Position numbers and translations under genes: made by a program. Positions 53,782 through 63,749 of a DNA stretch of 64,000 nucleotides are shown here, in pieces. Location: the NCBI RefSeq assembly GCF_900111645.1, contig NZ_FOHQ01000001.1, forward strand, positions 505,468 through 569,467. The letters are read 5' to 3'. The notes below the pieces were generated by a model, which had not been told where the DNA came from, did not search any database, and saw nothing but the letters and a program-made list of their open reading frames with translations. The stretch's first letter is position 1, and each line of letters begins with the position of its first letter. Origin of the DNA: Methanococcoides vulcani (lineage in GTDB: Archaea; Halobacteriota; Methanosarcinia; Methanosarcinales; Methanosarcinaceae).

Positions 53782-53807
53782 ATGGTGTTCATACGTTTGC
53801 ACACCAT
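53782..53807. promoter_or_regulatory. inverted repeat in the cfb operon leader
   Basis: ATGGTGT (53782-53788) and ACACCAT (53801-53807) form a perfect 7-12-7 inverted repeat, 31 bp upstream of cfbA and downstream of a TATA-like TTTTTATGTA (about 53838). It could be an operator near the transcription start or a leader hairpin. A nickel link is inference. Confidence 0.4.
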
Positions 53808-54001
53808 TTGTGTTACTCACTAGATAATGTGATTACATAAAAACAATTCGGATTTTATCCGCTGGACATCTGGAGAACTGACTGAGTAACTATTGACTGA
53901 TTGACTGATTGTTAAATATGAAAAAAAAGAACTAAAGAACGAAAAAGAAAAGAATGACAGTAAGGCTCAATAAAAAAAGCCCACAAAAGAATTAAAAATG
54001 A

Positions 54002-54622
54002 TCAGACGGCGTCGTATTTGCCATCATCCTCCTTATAACTGTCAGCTCCCATCATGGCAGCTTCGATGGAATCAATGCCGTCAAGCCATTCTGCAACAAG
54101 TCCGTATGGTAGTTCCTCCATTGAAGATTCTGGGAGTGTCTTACCGTCAAGCACAAGTGCTCCTACCTGAGCTACGTAACCAATTGCGGAATCAATGTCT
54201 TCTGCTTCTTCAGCTTCCACTGCTGCACTGATAAGTTCATCGAGCTTTGCTTTCTTGTCGAAGCCTTTGCCAATGTAGCATTCACATGCAGCAAAGCTTC
54301 CCATAAGGGATGTCTGGAGTGATTCGATCATAAGGTCAATATCTTCGGACATTGGTTCGACCTCTGTCAGCGCAATTTCCCTGATATCATCAAGTATTGC
54401 CATGGCATCTTCTGCAGGAAGTGCATTGCTTTCATATTTTGCAATTACTTTGAGACATGAGAGAATGACATCATCCGCCATGTTCACAAATACAGCACCT
54501 TCCTTCTCAGAGCTTTCTTCTTCCTTAAATTCGAATCCGCTTTCCTTTACCTGTCCAAGCCAGTTGTTCCAGCGGTCCGTCGTATAAAATTCATGATCGA
54601 TCTTTTCATGAGATTCTGGCAT
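54002..54622 (-). CDS. DUF2150 family protein
   Basis: A 206-aa acidic cytoplasmic protein found across methanogens, function unknown. It starts MPESHEKIDHEFYTTDRWNNWLGQVKESGFEF and contains ADDVILSCLKVIAKYESNAL and FAACECYIGKGFDKKAKLDELISAAVEAEEAED. The start is the ATG behind AAACGAGGTATC. It lies downstream of UPF0179 and egsA in the same direction. Confidence 0.82.
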   Translation of the reverse strand: MPESHEKIDHEFYTTDRWNNWLGQVKESGFEFKEEESSEKEGAVFVNMADDVILSCLKVIAKYESNALPAEDAMAILDDIREIALTEVEPMSEDIDLMIESLQTSLMGSFAACECYIGKGFDKKAKLDELISAAVEAEEAEDIDSAIGYVAQVGALVLDGKTLPESSMEELPYGLVAEWLDGIDSIEAAMMGADSYKEDDGKYDAV

Positions 54623-54703
54623 CTTGATACCTCGTTTTATTGTCACTTATAGGTTTATGTAGGACATGTTTCCAGTATTCATATAAAAGACATTCGAACC
54701 GTT

Positions 54704-55156
54704 TCAGAGCAATAGTTCTACTTTTTTAAGTGAAACTGGTTGTTCTGATTCGAGATCCACACTCTCCATCACTTTATTGATGGTGCATTTGTCCCCATTA
54801 CGCAGGCCTTTTGGATAGCACAGGTCATATGTCTCAGCATCCAGTTCACCATCGCAATTTGGTGCCTGGTATCGAATAGTTGCGCCCTTGATCGCCTTTT
54901 TGGAGTCGATAGCTGCAATTATGGGTGCTTTTATAACGTCCACTACCAATGCGCCGGTATCATGGACAAAGCACTCACGGGTGGTCTGGTTCCTTACCTT
55001 GACTATCCTGTACCTTCTTCCTTTTTCAAGACCCATGCAGGTGTTCTTCAACTTGCAATGTTGGCATTCAGGTGTCTCACCTTCGAAAAAGAACTCTTCG
55101 CCCTCCTTTGCAAGCCTGGTTCCAATGAGTGTTATAGCGGTATCCATGTCCTCCAT
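54704..55156 (-). CDS. UPF0179 family protein
   Basis: A 150-aa archaeal protein: ITLIGTRLAKEGEEFFFEGETPECQHCKLKNTCMGLEKGRRYRIVKVR is the family signature. C-x2-C-x5-C plus a fourth Cys (RECFVHD) suggests a metal or Fe-S site. A second Cys pair lies at PNCDGE and DLCYPKG. The function is not established. Confidence 0.87.
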   Translation of the reverse strand: MEDMDTAITLIGTRLAKEGEEFFFEGETPECQHCKLKNTCMGLEKGRRYRIVKVRNQTTRECFVHDTGALVVDVIKAPIIAAIDSKKAIKGATIRYQAPNCDGELDAETYDLCYPKGLRNGDKCTINKVMESVDLESEQPVSLKKVELLL

Positions 55157-55274
55157 TTAATCACCTTGTGTATTATGAAACTGTAATAATGTATGTGAGT
55201 ATGATGTTTATCGTGAGTATTATGTTCCCATGTTCCGATAATATTGCTTATCCTATCTGCTTATAATAGCTTTA

Positions 55275-56381
55275 TTAGGATATTACCTTTGTTTTCCTCG
55301 CAACTATCTCGGCAGCATCAGGTGTCAGGCCTGTGGCAAGTATCGTATATCTTTCGGGACGGATGGTATGTGAGAGTACAAGTGCTTCTAATATATACTT
55401 ATCTTCAATTCCCATCTCCTCTGCGGTTACCGGAGCATTGATGATCTTCAGTGCATCACGTATCCTCTTCCAGTCACCGCCGTGCAGGTACATCATCATT
55501 ATCGTTCCAACACCACACTGTTCACCGTGAAGTGCCGGTATGGGTGCTACCTTGTCAAGTGCATGGCTGAACATGTGCTCGGATCCTGATGCAGGTCTTG
55601 AGGAGCCTGCAATGCTCATTGCAACACCACTTGATACAAGTGCCTTGACCACCATACGCACAGAACTTTCCAGTTCCGGTTTTATGGTATCAGCGGAATC
55701 GATCAGTATCTGTGCTGTCATGCTTGAGAGTGCTGCAGCATATTCGCTGAAAGGAACATTCTGGAGGCGATTTGCAAGTTGCCAGTCCAGGACTGCCGTG
55801 CAGTTGGAAATTATGTCTCCGCAGCCTGATGCAAGAAGCCGGTAAGGGGCATTTGCAATGATCTCTGTATCAGCAACCACCGCCATGGGTGCATTTGCCT
55901 GGATCGATGCTGTTTTTGTGCCATCTTTTATGGACGCTCTGGATGAGACGATACCATCATGTGATGCAGCTGTTGGCACACTTATGAATGGTACTTCGAT
56001 CTCGGTTGCTGCAAGTTTTGCAACATCTATGGATTTGCCGCTGCCGACCCCAAGCAGGTATTCCACGCCTGAATCGACCGCCTGTCTTCTTACCCTGTCA
56101 ACCTCTTTCAGGGATGCTGATTCAGAAACGATCATTTCCACGTTCTGTCCGCTGTCCACCAATGAATCATGGACAATGTCGCCGGCTATCTTTCTTGTGC
56201 TCTTGCCTGTGACTATCAATGCATTGTCAACAAGTTTCAGGTCTGCGCAGACATTCTTGACATCATCGATGACGCCATGTCCGACCACGACATCCCTTGG
56301 GAGTTGCATCCATTTCTTCTGTGCGTTCATATCCTGCGTCACGTCCATATGTGTATGGTTTTCTGGTATTCTCGAAACCAT
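55275..56381 (-). CDS. egsA: sn-glycerol-1-phosphate dehydrogenase
   Basis: A 368-aa NAD(P)-linked, zinc-dependent enzyme that sets the archaeal lipid stereochemistry. [15 protein letters not shown] near 116 and [16 protein letters not shown] near 137 mark the nucleotide-binding region. Zinc ligands are in [20 protein letters not shown] (near 253) and LHGEQCGVG (near 269). The N-terminus may begin at a later Met (56348 or 56333). carS in this window belongs to the same pathway. Confidence 0.95.
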   Translation of the reverse strand: MVSRIPENHTHMDVTQDMNAQKKWMQLPRDVVVGHGVIDDVKNVCADLKLVDNALIVTGKSTRKIAGDIVHDSLVDSGQNVEMIVSESASLKEVDRVRRQAVDSGVEYLLGVGSGKSIDVAKLAATEIEVPFISVPTAASHDGIVSSRASIKDGTKTASIQANAPMAVVADTEIIANAPYRLLASGCGDIISNCTAVLDWQLANRLQNVPFSEYAAALSSMTAQILIDSADTIKPELESSVRMVVKALVSSGVAMSIAGSSRPASGSEHMFSHALDKVAPIPALHGEQCGVGTIMMMYLHGGDWKRIRDALKIINAPVTAEEMGIEDKYILEALVLSHTIRPERYTILATGLTPDAAEIVARKTKVIS

Positions 56382-56439
56382 ATATTAATAAGTATTAGTG
56401 CTATTAGGTTGTTCCTATAGCTCTGTCAAGTGATAATCA

Positions 56440-57291
56440 ATGTGTCCGTTCGTAGATAAAATTATGCAATTTGTTAACGAGTACTATCTCGATCCCATTT
56501 TTCAGGATAGTGGATATAATCCCGTGAATACCCTTACGTGGGCACTGATTCTGGGGATCTGTGTATTTGCAGTGGCAAAACTGCTCGACAAATGGGATGT
56601 TAAGGTGGATGAAAGGTTTGTATTCTCCATTGTTCCTTTTATTCTCGCAGGTTCTTCCCTGAGGGTCATGGAGGATGCCGGTATATTTGAACCACCTCTT
56701 AGTTACCTGTTCATAACCCCGAACATCTATTTCGTCGTGTTCATTGCTACTGTCATATGCCTTCTTTTTTCAAGATGGCTTTATTCCTCAGGCAGGGTCA
56801 CTGACTGGAACAGGTCCTTTGCATTACTGGGACTTGGCTGGTTCGCACTGAACATCATAGTCCTTCTCGTTGTGGAAGATATAGAGCGCCCTTTCAGCCT
56901 TATTGCAATACTTTCTTCCGGGACACTGTTTGCAGGTGCAATGTATTTCCTGCTGGAAAAGGTCGGCTGGCCTTACATAAATGACCATCTCAATCTGATG
57001 ATCATCTGGGCACATCTCTTGGATGCATCCTCAACCTTTATCGGAGTTGATACCCTTGGTTATTATGAGAAACATGTCGTACCTGCCTATCTTATTGATC
57101 TGACAGGTACAGCGTTGGTGATGTATCCTCTGAAACTGGCCATATTCCTGCCGGTGATATATCTCCTGGACACACAGTTCACGGCAGATGAAGAGTCAAG
57201 GAATCTGAGGACATTCGTGAAGATGGTGATCATAATACTGGGCCTGTCCCCTGCATGCAGGAACACTATTCGTATGGCTTTTGGGATCTGA
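56440..57291 (+). CDS. DUF63 family membrane protein
   Basis: A 283-aa archaeal membrane protein with about seven spans: NTLTWALILGICVFAVAKLL, SIVPFILAGSSLRVMEDAGIFEPP...LFITPNIYFVVFI and WAHLLDASSTFIGVD are the DUF63 signature blocks. Function unknown. Start behind AAGTGATAATC. The next gene starts 6 nt after its stop. Confidence 0.87.
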   Translation: MCPFVDKIMQFVNEYYLDPIFQDSGYNPVNTLTWALILGICVFAVAKLLDKWDVKVDERFVFSIVPFILAGSSLRVMEDAGIFEPPLSYLFITPNIYFVVFIATVICLLFSRWLYSSGRVTDWNRSFALLGLGWFALNIIVLLVVEDIERPFSLIAILSSGTLFAGAMYFLLEKVGWPYINDHLNLMIIWAHLLDASSTFIGVDTLGYYEKHVVPAYLIDLTGTALVMYPLKLAIFLPVIYLLDTQFTADEESRNLRTFVKMVIIILGLSPACRNTIRMAFGI

Positions 57292-57296
57292 TAGCA

Positions 57297-57986
57297 ATGG
57301 ATGATACTGCAATTGACGAGACTGCGATGGACGATGCTGCAGTGGAAGATGTTGATAATTTGGCCTTTGAGGATAGGCAGATCTGTAAAAGAGGGTTGTG
57401 CGATGTACGCAACTACATTTCCGGATTGATGCCTGAGATCTCAGCAGTGGTCGTGCTGTTCGTACTATCCGGTATTGCCGGCTATTTCTACACGGCATTG
57501 AATCCTGCATCGTCTGATATTGCGCTGGAGGGTCTGGAAGATCTAATTGAACTTATCATGAACATGACGCCCATAGAGATCCTGCTGTTCATATTCTTCA
57601 ACAATGCCATTAAGAGCCTGATGGCCTTTGTCCTGGGGCTGGGTTTTGGTCTTATTCCTCTGTTGTTCGTGATCTCCAATGGTTATATCCTTGGTGTTGT
57701 GACCTACCTTGAATCTCAGGAGAACGGCTTCACTTACATATTCCTGGGTATCCTGCCTCATGGCATCATTGAGCTTCCGATGATCCTGATCTCTGCAGCT
57801 ATGGGTCTGCGGATGGGGATTAATGTCCTGAACGCAATGGCAGGAAATGATGTTGACATAAAAGGGGAATTTAAGCAGGGGATAAGTGTGTTCTTCCGCT
57901 TTATTGCGCCTATGCTTTTGCTGGCAGCCGGAATTGAAACATTTATAACGCCTGTGGTGATCGGTCTGTTCACAGGTACTATATGA
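57297..57986 (+). CDS. SpoIIM-like stage II sporulation protein M family membrane protein
   Basis: A 229-aa membrane protein with about five to six spans. An acidic N-terminus (MDDTAIDETAMDDAAVEDVDNL) precedes LLFIFFNNAIKSLMAFVLGLGFGLIPLLFVISNGYILGV and FLGILPHGIIELPMILIS, the SpoIIM/DUF95 signature. The start at 57297 lies just after the DUF63 stop; an upstream in-frame start would overlap it. Function in archaea is unknown. A hairpin follows the stop. Confidence 0.86.
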   Translation: MDDTAIDETAMDDAAVEDVDNLAFEDRQICKRGLCDVRNYISGLMPEISAVVVLFVLSGIAGYFYTALNPASSDIALEGLEDLIELIMNMTPIEILLFIFFNNAIKSLMAFVLGLGFGLIPLLFVISNGYILGVVTYLESQENGFTYIFLGILPHGIIELPMILISAAMGLRMGINVLNAMAGNDVDIKGEFKQGISVFFRFIAPMLLLAAGIETFITPVVIGLFTGTI

Positions 57987-58010
57987 TCACATTGTGAGTG
58001 GTCATTTTTT
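57984..58010 (+). terminator. hairpin terminator after the SpoIIM-like gene
   Basis: TGATCAC (57984-57990) pairs with GTGGTCA (57998-58004) with one G-T pair, followed by six T. The stem overlaps the stop codon. Confidence 0.65.
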
Positions 58011-58126
58011 GTTATTGTTTTTCTGTTATTGCTTTGTCATTGGAATGCAGGATTTTATCTGATATGCGATAATAAGTCTTTTATAACCACTGAACTATTC
58101 TATCACAAAAACCCGGAGAACAAAGG

Positions 58127-59284
58127 ATGATCGACAGGAAAGAGATTATTGAGATTGCTGAGAGCTATTACACTGATAATATCAAGATCGGAGCAGTTGC
58201 TTCCCATTCAGGGCTGGATGTTTATGACGGCGCTATCGAGGAAGGTTTTGAGACCTTCGCGATATGCCAGTCCGGACGTGAGAAGACATACACCGAGTAT
58301 TTCAAGTCCAAGAGGGATGCCGATAACAATGTTGTACGCGGTATCGTTGATGACTATGCTGTCTATGACAGGTTCGATGAGATCCTGCGTCCTGAGAACC
58401 AGCAGAAGCTCGTGGACGACAACATTCTTTTCGTCCCTAACAGGTCCTTCACCTCATACTGCGACATCGATGCGGTCGAGAACGATTTCCGTGTCCCTAT
58501 GGTCGGTAGCAGGAACATGCTCCGCAGTGAGGAAAGAGGTCTTGACCAGGACTACTACTGGCTTCTGGAAAAGGCAGGTCTCCCCTTCCCTGAGCGTATC
58601 AACGATCCGGAAGACATCGATGAGCTTGTGATGGTAAAACTCCCTCACGCAGTCAAAAAGCTCGAACGCGGTTTCTTCACCGCAGGAACATACAGCGAAT
58701 ACGTGGAGAAATCCGAGTCCCTGATCAAGCAGGGCGTTATCACAAGAGAAGCTCTCAAGGATGCAAGGATCGAGCGTTACATCATTGGTCCTGTGTTCAA
58801 CTTCGACCTGTTCTACTCTCCGATAGAGGAAGAGATGAACAAGACCGAGCTGCTCGGAATCGACTGGAGGTTCGAGACAAGCCTTGACGGTCATGTAAGG
58901 CTTCCTGCACCACAGCAGATGACCCTCGCAGAGCACCAGCTTACTCCTGAGTACACTGTCTGTGGACACAATTCCGCAACACTTCGTGAATCTCTCCTCG
59001 AGGAAGTCTTTAAGCTCTCAGAGGCATACATAAAAGCATCCAAGGAATACTACGACCCCGGAGTTATCGGTCCGTTCTGTCTCCAGACCTGCATTGACAA
59101 GGACCTGAACTTCTACATCTATGATGTTGCCCCAAGGGTAGGTGGCGGTACCAACGTCCACATGTCCGTAGGTCATCCATATGGCAACACCCTCTGGCGC
59201 AAGCCTATGAGCACCGGAAGGCGTGTGGCACTCGAGGTCCGCCGTGCCATCGAGTCCGGTCAGCTCGACAAGATCATCACATAA
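58127..59284 (+). CDS. purP: 5-formaminoimidazole-4-carboxamide ribonucleotide synthetase
   Basis: A 385-aa archaeal ATP-grasp enzyme making FAICAR from AICAR and formate. It shows IGAVASHSGLDVYDGAIEEGF, FAICQSGREKTY, VPMVGSRNMLRSEER and the C-terminal YDVAPRVGGGTNVHM with SGQLDKIIT end. It replaces bacterial PurH transformylase. Start behind GGAGAACAAAGG. The codon usage is rich in C-ending codons compared with neighbours, suggesting high expression. Confidence 0.95.
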   Translation: MIDRKEIIEIAESYYTDNIKIGAVASHSGLDVYDGAIEEGFETFAICQSGREKTYTEYFKSKRDADNNVVRGIVDDYAVYDRFDEILRPENQQKLVDDNILFVPNRSFTSYCDIDAVENDFRVPMVGSRNMLRSEERGLDQDYYWLLEKAGLPFPERINDPEDIDELVMVKLPHAVKKLERGFFTAGTYSEYVEKSESLIKQGVITREALKDARIERYIIGPVFNFDLFYSPIEEEMNKTELLGIDWRFETSLDGHVRLPAPQQMTLAEHQLTPEYTVCGHNSATLRESLLEEVFKLSEAYIKASKEYYDPGVIGPFCLQTCIDKDLNFYIYDVAPRVGGGTNVHMSVGHPYGNTLWRKPMSTGRRVALEVRRAIESGQLDKIIT

Positions 59285-59307
59285 GTCAATCCACATCAGT
59301 TGAAAAG

Positions 59308-59337
59308 CTCCTTTCAAAAGGAGTTTTTATTTTTTTA
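59308..59337 (+). terminator. hairpin terminator after purP
   Basis: CTCCTT-TCAA-AAGGAG (59308-59323) is followed by TTTTTATTTTTTT. Confidence 0.8.
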
Positions 59338-59523
59338 TTTTGTTGTACATTAGTTATTTGCACTTCTCTTTATAACCGGAGCTTGCTCTTGATTTTATTC
59401 CTTAATCCTTGATCCCGGTTATTGATCAGTTTTAACAGTATGCAATAGTTATTATATTTCATTCCTCATATCTCTTAATAGGATTATATTTGTCTGATAT
59501 TTTTGCCGAAATGGTTTTATACC

Positions 59524-59539
59524 AATTATTATAATAATT
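59524..59539. promoter_or_regulatory. 16-bp palindrome upstream of the DUF5371/pilin genes
   Basis: AATTATTATAATAATT is perfectly self-complementary and lies 63 bp before the DUF5371 gene, next to a TTTTATA TATA-like element. The remainder of 59338-59602 is AT-rich, and I see no gene in it. Confidence 0.4.
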
Positions 59540-59602
59540 ATTATTATGATGAGACTGGTTGTGTGTATGTTCACATGATGTTCTTATCAGGAGAAGGTTC
59601 TC

Positions 59603-59809
59603 ATGAAAATTGTACATGCACAAACTGTACTTACTGAGGACCAGCTTGAAGCACTTAAGAAAAAGAGCAAAGAACCCTCTACAAAGGATGCCCTGAGTAC
59701 AGCGGTTCAGCACTATCTTGAGTGCGAGTACACTGAAATGAGTGATGAGATGTGGACTCACAAGCTAGAGAAAGTAGTACAGAAGAAGCAACAGAAAAGT
59801 ATTAATTAA
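59603..59809 (+). CDS. DUF5371 small protein
   Basis: A 68-aa protein: MKIVHAQTVLTEDQLEALKKKSKEPSTKDALSTAVQHYLECEY, then a basic coiled tail. The first half reads like a ribbon-helix-helix (beta strand VHAQTVLT, helix QLEALKKK, turn, helix TKDALSTAVQHYLE), so DNA binding is possible. Start behind CAGGAG. It lies 32 bp before the pilin gene. Confidence 0.75.
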   Translation: MKIVHAQTVLTEDQLEALKKKSKEPSTKDALSTAVQHYLECEYTEMSDEMWTHKLEKVVQKKQQKSIN

Positions 59810-59841
59810 ACCTAACCTATATAAAAGTGGAGGAATATAAT

Positions 59842-60231
59842 TTGTTTAAAATGAACAGAAATGAAGACGCAGTATCTCCGGTCATCGGTGTAATCCTGAT
59901 GGTCGCAATCACTGTGATCCTTGCTGCTGTTATTGCAGCATTCGTGTTTGGAATGGGACCATCCGAGATGGCACCACAGTCAAGTCTTAGGATGAGTAAC
60001 GTATCCACATCCGGTTTCTCACTGGAACATCAGGGTGGAGATATAATCAAATATGATGGTATTAACATTACTGTCGATGGTTCCGATATCGGTGCAATCA
60101 ATGGTTCTACAGGTACTCTGAGTGCTGGTGAAACTATATACATATCAACTACTGTAGCTAATCTTGATGCTGTCAAGATCGTTGATATAAACAGCCAGCA
60201 GTTGATTTCAGACTTTACTGTAAATATTTAA
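59842..60231 (+). CDS. archaeal type IV pilin-like protein
   Basis: A 129-aa exported pilin. The start is TTG, 8 nt behind GGAGG, giving MFKMNRNEDAVSPVIGVILMVAITVILAAVIAAFV. This is a class III signal with a basic/acidic head, the D-A-V-S-P-V-I-G processing region and a hydrophobic helix. The mature part (SLRMSNVSTSGFSLEHQGGD...) is a short beta-rich domain. The TTG start matches the ATG of the broken downstream copy (MFK). It is processed by an EppA- or FlaK-like peptidase elsewhere. A strong hairpin ends the transcript. Confidence 0.82.
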   Translation: MFKMNRNEDAVSPVIGVILMVAITVILAAVIAAFVFGMGPSEMAPQSSLRMSNVSTSGFSLEHQGGDIIKYDGINITVDGSDIGAINGSTGTLSAGETIYISTTVANLDAVKIVDINSQQLISDFTVNI

Positions 60232-60248
60232 ATTTAAATATTTGCAAC

Positions 60249-60285
60249 ATGGTGCTTAAATTAGCACCATTCTTTTTTTCTTTTC
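60249..60285 (+). terminator. hairpin terminator after the pilin gene
   Basis: ATGGTGC-TTAAATTA-GCACCAT (60249-60270) is followed by TCTTTTTTTCTTTTC. Confidence 0.8.
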
Positions 60286-60557
60286 TAATTAATGCCGCAA
60301 TACATTTATTGATGAGCTTTTGTGCGGTGCCTTACCTCTACTCGCAAACCATTGGATCGGTTCTTTGAGATTCATAATCTGATGTCTAATAACTGCAATA
60401 ATTTCTATTTTTGCCCAATCATATGTCTGGATTTATAATTTACACGATTTGTTCTTAGATTACATCTACTGATAATTAGAAATGAATTATTAAGTTCTGA
60501 GGACATACCAATATTTAAATGGGAATTGCACATTGTACACATATTGGAGAATCTAAA

Positions 60558-60755
60558 ATGTTTAAGATAATTAATAACGAAAATGCAGCATCTCTGGCCA
60601 TCGCTGAGATTACGATGCTTGCGATTGGTATAATTATTGCTGCTGTTCTTGCAGCGTACGCACTTGGGATGTGAGCTCCCGATGTAGCACCACAGTCGAA
60701 TATTCTAAAATTAAGAAATGAATGGTGCAATAACTGCACCAACTATTCATTTTAA
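60558..60755 (+). pseudogene. degenerate pilin paralogue
   Basis: The frame reads MFKIINNENAASLAIAEITMLAIGIIIAAVLAAYALGM, then TGA at 60672-60674, then APDVAPQSNILKLRNEWCNNC and a TAA. It is a copy of the upstream pilin N-terminus (MFK; GMGPxxMAPQS becomes GM-stop-APDVAPQS). The processing motif has decayed (SPVIG to SLAIA) and most of the mature domain is deleted. GGTGCA-ATAAC-TGCACC (60724-60740) near its end resembles the terminator of the intact copy. Confidence 0.75.
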
Positions 60756-60794
60756 ATTCAATTTACATTAAAAAAAGCTGTTGAAGCGATCCTC

Positions 60795-62045
60795 TCACTT
60801 CAACGTGCATTCCGTTATTTCGTTCTCAACACTTGTACTCATAACCGCAGCGATCTCACTCACATCCCCGCCCTGTCCAAGTGCCCACATAAACTTCACC
60901 AGAGCAACCTCTGGCAGCATATCTTCACCTTCTATTGCGCCGGCTTTCAGGATATCCCTTCCAGTATCGTAAACGCGGTCACAGATACGTCCGTTGAGGC
61001 ACTGTGATGTCATGACCACCGGGATGCCTGCTTCTGTGGCACGCCTGATATTCGGGATCCAGTCGGTGGAAACGTGGCCAAGTCCGGTTCCTTCGATGAC
61101 GATGCCTTTGTAGCCGGAGTCGATGTAGTATGAGAGGATGTCCGGGTCGGCACCGGGTACGAATTTTACCAGGGCGCATTTTGGTTCAAGGGTGGCTTTA
61201 ACTTCCAGTTCGTGGGTGCCGCGTTTTGTGTATGGCAGGATCGTCTCGATTCTTTTTGTGGAATAGTCCACATAGCCGATCGGGTTGCAATTGATGGACT
61301 GGAACGCATCCCTTCTGGATGTGTGCATCTTTCTGACCTTTGTGCCGTAATGGATGGCACACCTGTCATCGCAGGTGGTATCGTGCATGACCACGCATAC
61401 TTCTGCAATGTCACTGACCGCGACCTTTGTGGCACAGATAGCGTTCATGGCATTATCACTGCTGGGCCTGTCAGCACTGCGCTGGGAACCCACGAAGACG
61501 ATGGGTACCGGGGTTTTGAGCATGAATGAAAGGGCTGCTGCGGAGTACATCATGGTGTCTGTTCCGTGGGCAACGATGATGCCGTCAGCGCCATTCTCGA
61601 TCTCTTCAGCAACAGCGCGGGCAAGTTCTGTCCAGTATTCGGTCTTCATGTTCTCGGACAGGATGTTGTACACAACCCTTCCGCTGATGTTTGCGATCTC
61701 TGTGATCTCCGGGATGGCATCCACGATATCGTCAGCAGAGAACTGTGCGGTGACAGCGCCTGTGCGGTAGTCCACTTTACTGGCAATGGTGCCGCCGGTG
61801 GAAAGGATGGTGACCTTTGGGAGCTTCTTTGATGGTTTTGCTTTTTCAGCTTTTTCTTTCTTCGCTGCGCTTTTCGGTTGAGCTTTCTCAAGCAGCGTTA
61901 TGGTTGCGCCTTCAGGGTCAATACCCGCATTGTAGCCACTGACCATCTTGAACACAACATGATCGGTGGTGGTTGGCATCACAATGCCCTCGTAAACATT
62001 TCCGTCCTTCTCTATCCTAATCCTGTCACCAAGTTCAAATTCCAT
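60795..62045 (-). CDS. gatD: glutamyl-tRNA(Gln) amidotransferase subunit D
   Basis: A 416-aa L-asparaginase-like subunit that supplies ammonia to GatE for making Gln-tRNA(Gln) in archaea. An N-terminal beta domain ([20 protein letters not shown]) precedes the asparaginase core: [19 protein letters not shown] (catalytic Thr), [18 protein letters not shown] and [12 protein letters not shown]. Start at the third ATG, spaced 6 nt from GAGGG. GatE is not in this window. Confidence 0.95.
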   Translation of the reverse strand: MEFELGDRIRIEKDGNVYEGIVMPTTTDHVVFKMVSGYNAGIDPEGATITLLEKAQPKSAAKKEKAEKAKPSKKLPKVTILSTGGTIASKVDYRTGAVTAQFSADDIVDAIPEITEIANISGRVVYNILSENMKTEYWTELARAVAEEIENGADGIIVAHGTDTMMYSAAALSFMLKTPVPIVFVGSQRSADRPSSDNAMNAICATKVAVSDIAEVCVVMHDTTCDDRCAIHYGTKVRKMHTSRRDAFQSINCNPIGYVDYSTKRIETILPYTKRGTHELEVKATLEPKCALVKFVPGADPDILSYYIDSGYKGIVIEGTGLGHVSTDWIPNIRRATEAGIPVVMTSQCLNGRICDRVYDTGRDILKAGAIEGEDMLPEVALVKFMWALGQGGDVSEIAAVMSTSVENEITECTLK

Positions 62046-62090
62046 CATCATCCCTCATCAATATGATCTTTCGTTATTTTCAGCCATTTC

Positions 62091-63566
62091 TCAGGTACTC
62101 ATGCAGTCATCTACGACGCCGAACAGTGCTTCCATAGCGCTGTCAACGTTAGCCTTCAGTTCCCTGAGGCTGTTCTCATCCTCTGTTGATCTTGCCCTGC
62201 AATTGCTGATCAACTGCTGCATGGTGTCCGGGGATGGTCCACCGGTCACAGTTCGCTTCCTGACATTCAGTATCGGATCTAGTGCCTCGTTGACCATCTC
62301 CTCGGTAAGTCCTCTTCCGCTTAAGCTCTCCCCGATAACATTGTGGGCGACCGCATCGATCTCGCCAAGGGTAGGCTCGCCATTTCCACGTGCAAGCACT
62401 CCAACTATCTGATGTGCTGTCCTGAACGGGATGTCACAGACACGAACCATGGTGTCTGCAAGTTCGGTTGCAGTTGTAAAGCCTGCTGTTGCCAGACCTG
62501 CCATGTTCTCCTTGTTGATCTTCATCGTTGCTATCATTCCGCTCATGATCCTGACAGATGCCCTTGTTGTCCTGAGGGAGCGCCAGATGTTTGGTGTTGC
62601 TTCCTGAAGGTCACGGTTATAGCTTAACGGCAATGCCTTGCAGATGGATATCAGCGACATCAGTGAACCGATGGCAACACCGCTCTTTCCTCTCAGCAGT
62701 TCGGCAGTGTCGGGGTTCTTTTTCTGCGGCATGATGGATGAAGTGGAAGCATACCTGTCATCCAGTTCAATGAACGCGAATTCGGATGTAGACCAGATAA
62801 CGAGCTCCTCGGCCATCTTGCTCAGGTTTATCATAAGATTTGCGAAAACCGATGCTGTCTCTATCAGGAAATCCCGTGAGCTTACGGCATCCATGGAGTT
62901 CTCAACAATTCCGTCAAAACCGAGGAGTGTTCTTGTCCTTTCCCTGTCAAGATCAAAACCTGTGGATGCAAAAGCAGCAGCACCAAGCGGGCTCATGTTC
63001 ACACGTGAGTAGCAGTCCCTTGTACGCTCGAAGTCACGACCGATGGCATTTGCATGCGCTGTCAGGTGGTGTGCCAGCGTTGTTGGTTGTGCGTGCTGCA
63101 GGTGTGTGAATCCCGGCATAAGCGTGTCAACATTTTCCGAAGCTACATCTATCAGCGTGTTGCGAAGTCCGATCAGGTCTTCCATGACCAATAACAGTTC
63201 ATCCCTGAGCGTAAGCCTGATGCAGGTAGCGACCTCGTCGTTGCGTGACCTTCCGGAATGCATACGTCCGCCGACATCCTCGCCTACTATGTCAATAAGC
63301 CTTGATTCAAGTGAGATGTGAATATCCTCATAAGTGTGGTCGAGCTTCTCGATGCCTTCCTCTCTGATCGTCAGGAGACCTTCCAGTATCTTCTGGCAGT
63401 CCTCTGCCCTTATCACATTTCTCTCTTTGAGCATGACCGTGTGTGCAAGGTCTACGAGGATATCCGAATTGAATATCCACTTGTCAGCGCTCATTGATGA
63501 GGTGTACTCTATGATCTCTTCATCAGGGACGGACGCCAGTCGCCCTCTTCTTAAAATATCGCTCAT
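62091..63566 (-). CDS. argH: argininosuccinate lyase
   Basis: A 491-aa enzyme splitting argininosuccinate into arginine and fumarate. It shows HSGRSRNDEVATCIRL near 103, MPGFTHLQHAQPTTLAHH (catalytic His) near 156, and the mobile signature loop SSIMPQKKNPDTAEL near 277. Full length. Start behind GAGGTATTTA. It completes arginine synthesis with argF; argG is not seen here. Confidence 0.96.
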   Translation of the reverse strand: MSDILRRGRLASVPDEEIIEYTSSMSADKWIFNSDILVDLAHTVMLKERNVIRAEDCQKILEGLLTIREEGIEKLDHTYEDIHISLESRLIDIVGEDVGGRMHSGRSRNDEVATCIRLTLRDELLLVMEDLIGLRNTLIDVASENVDTLMPGFTHLQHAQPTTLAHHLTAHANAIGRDFERTRDCYSRVNMSPLGAAAFASTGFDLDRERTRTLLGFDGIVENSMDAVSSRDFLIETASVFANLMINLSKMAEELVIWSTSEFAFIELDDRYASTSSIMPQKKNPDTAELLRGKSGVAIGSLMSLISICKALPLSYNRDLQEATPNIWRSLRTTRASVRIMSGMIATMKINKENMAGLATAGFTTATELADTMVRVCDIPFRTAHQIVGVLARGNGEPTLGEIDAVAHNVIGESLSGRGLTEEMVNEALDPILNVRKRTVTGGPSPDTMQQLISNCRARSTEDENSLRELKANVDSAMEALFGVVDDCMST

Positions 63567-63749
63567 TAAATACCTCGGGATGATCTAATATCTATAAATT
63601 TGTCAGGTTATGTAGCGTGGTATGCCACAAAGACTTAAAAACGAATCGGTTTCCCTTATACATCCCGACGTTCATTGATGAAAATACAGAAAAATGGAGA
63701 ATAACTGAAAAAAGGAAAAGCAGAATCAGGAGGCGGGGATGGTGGTTAT

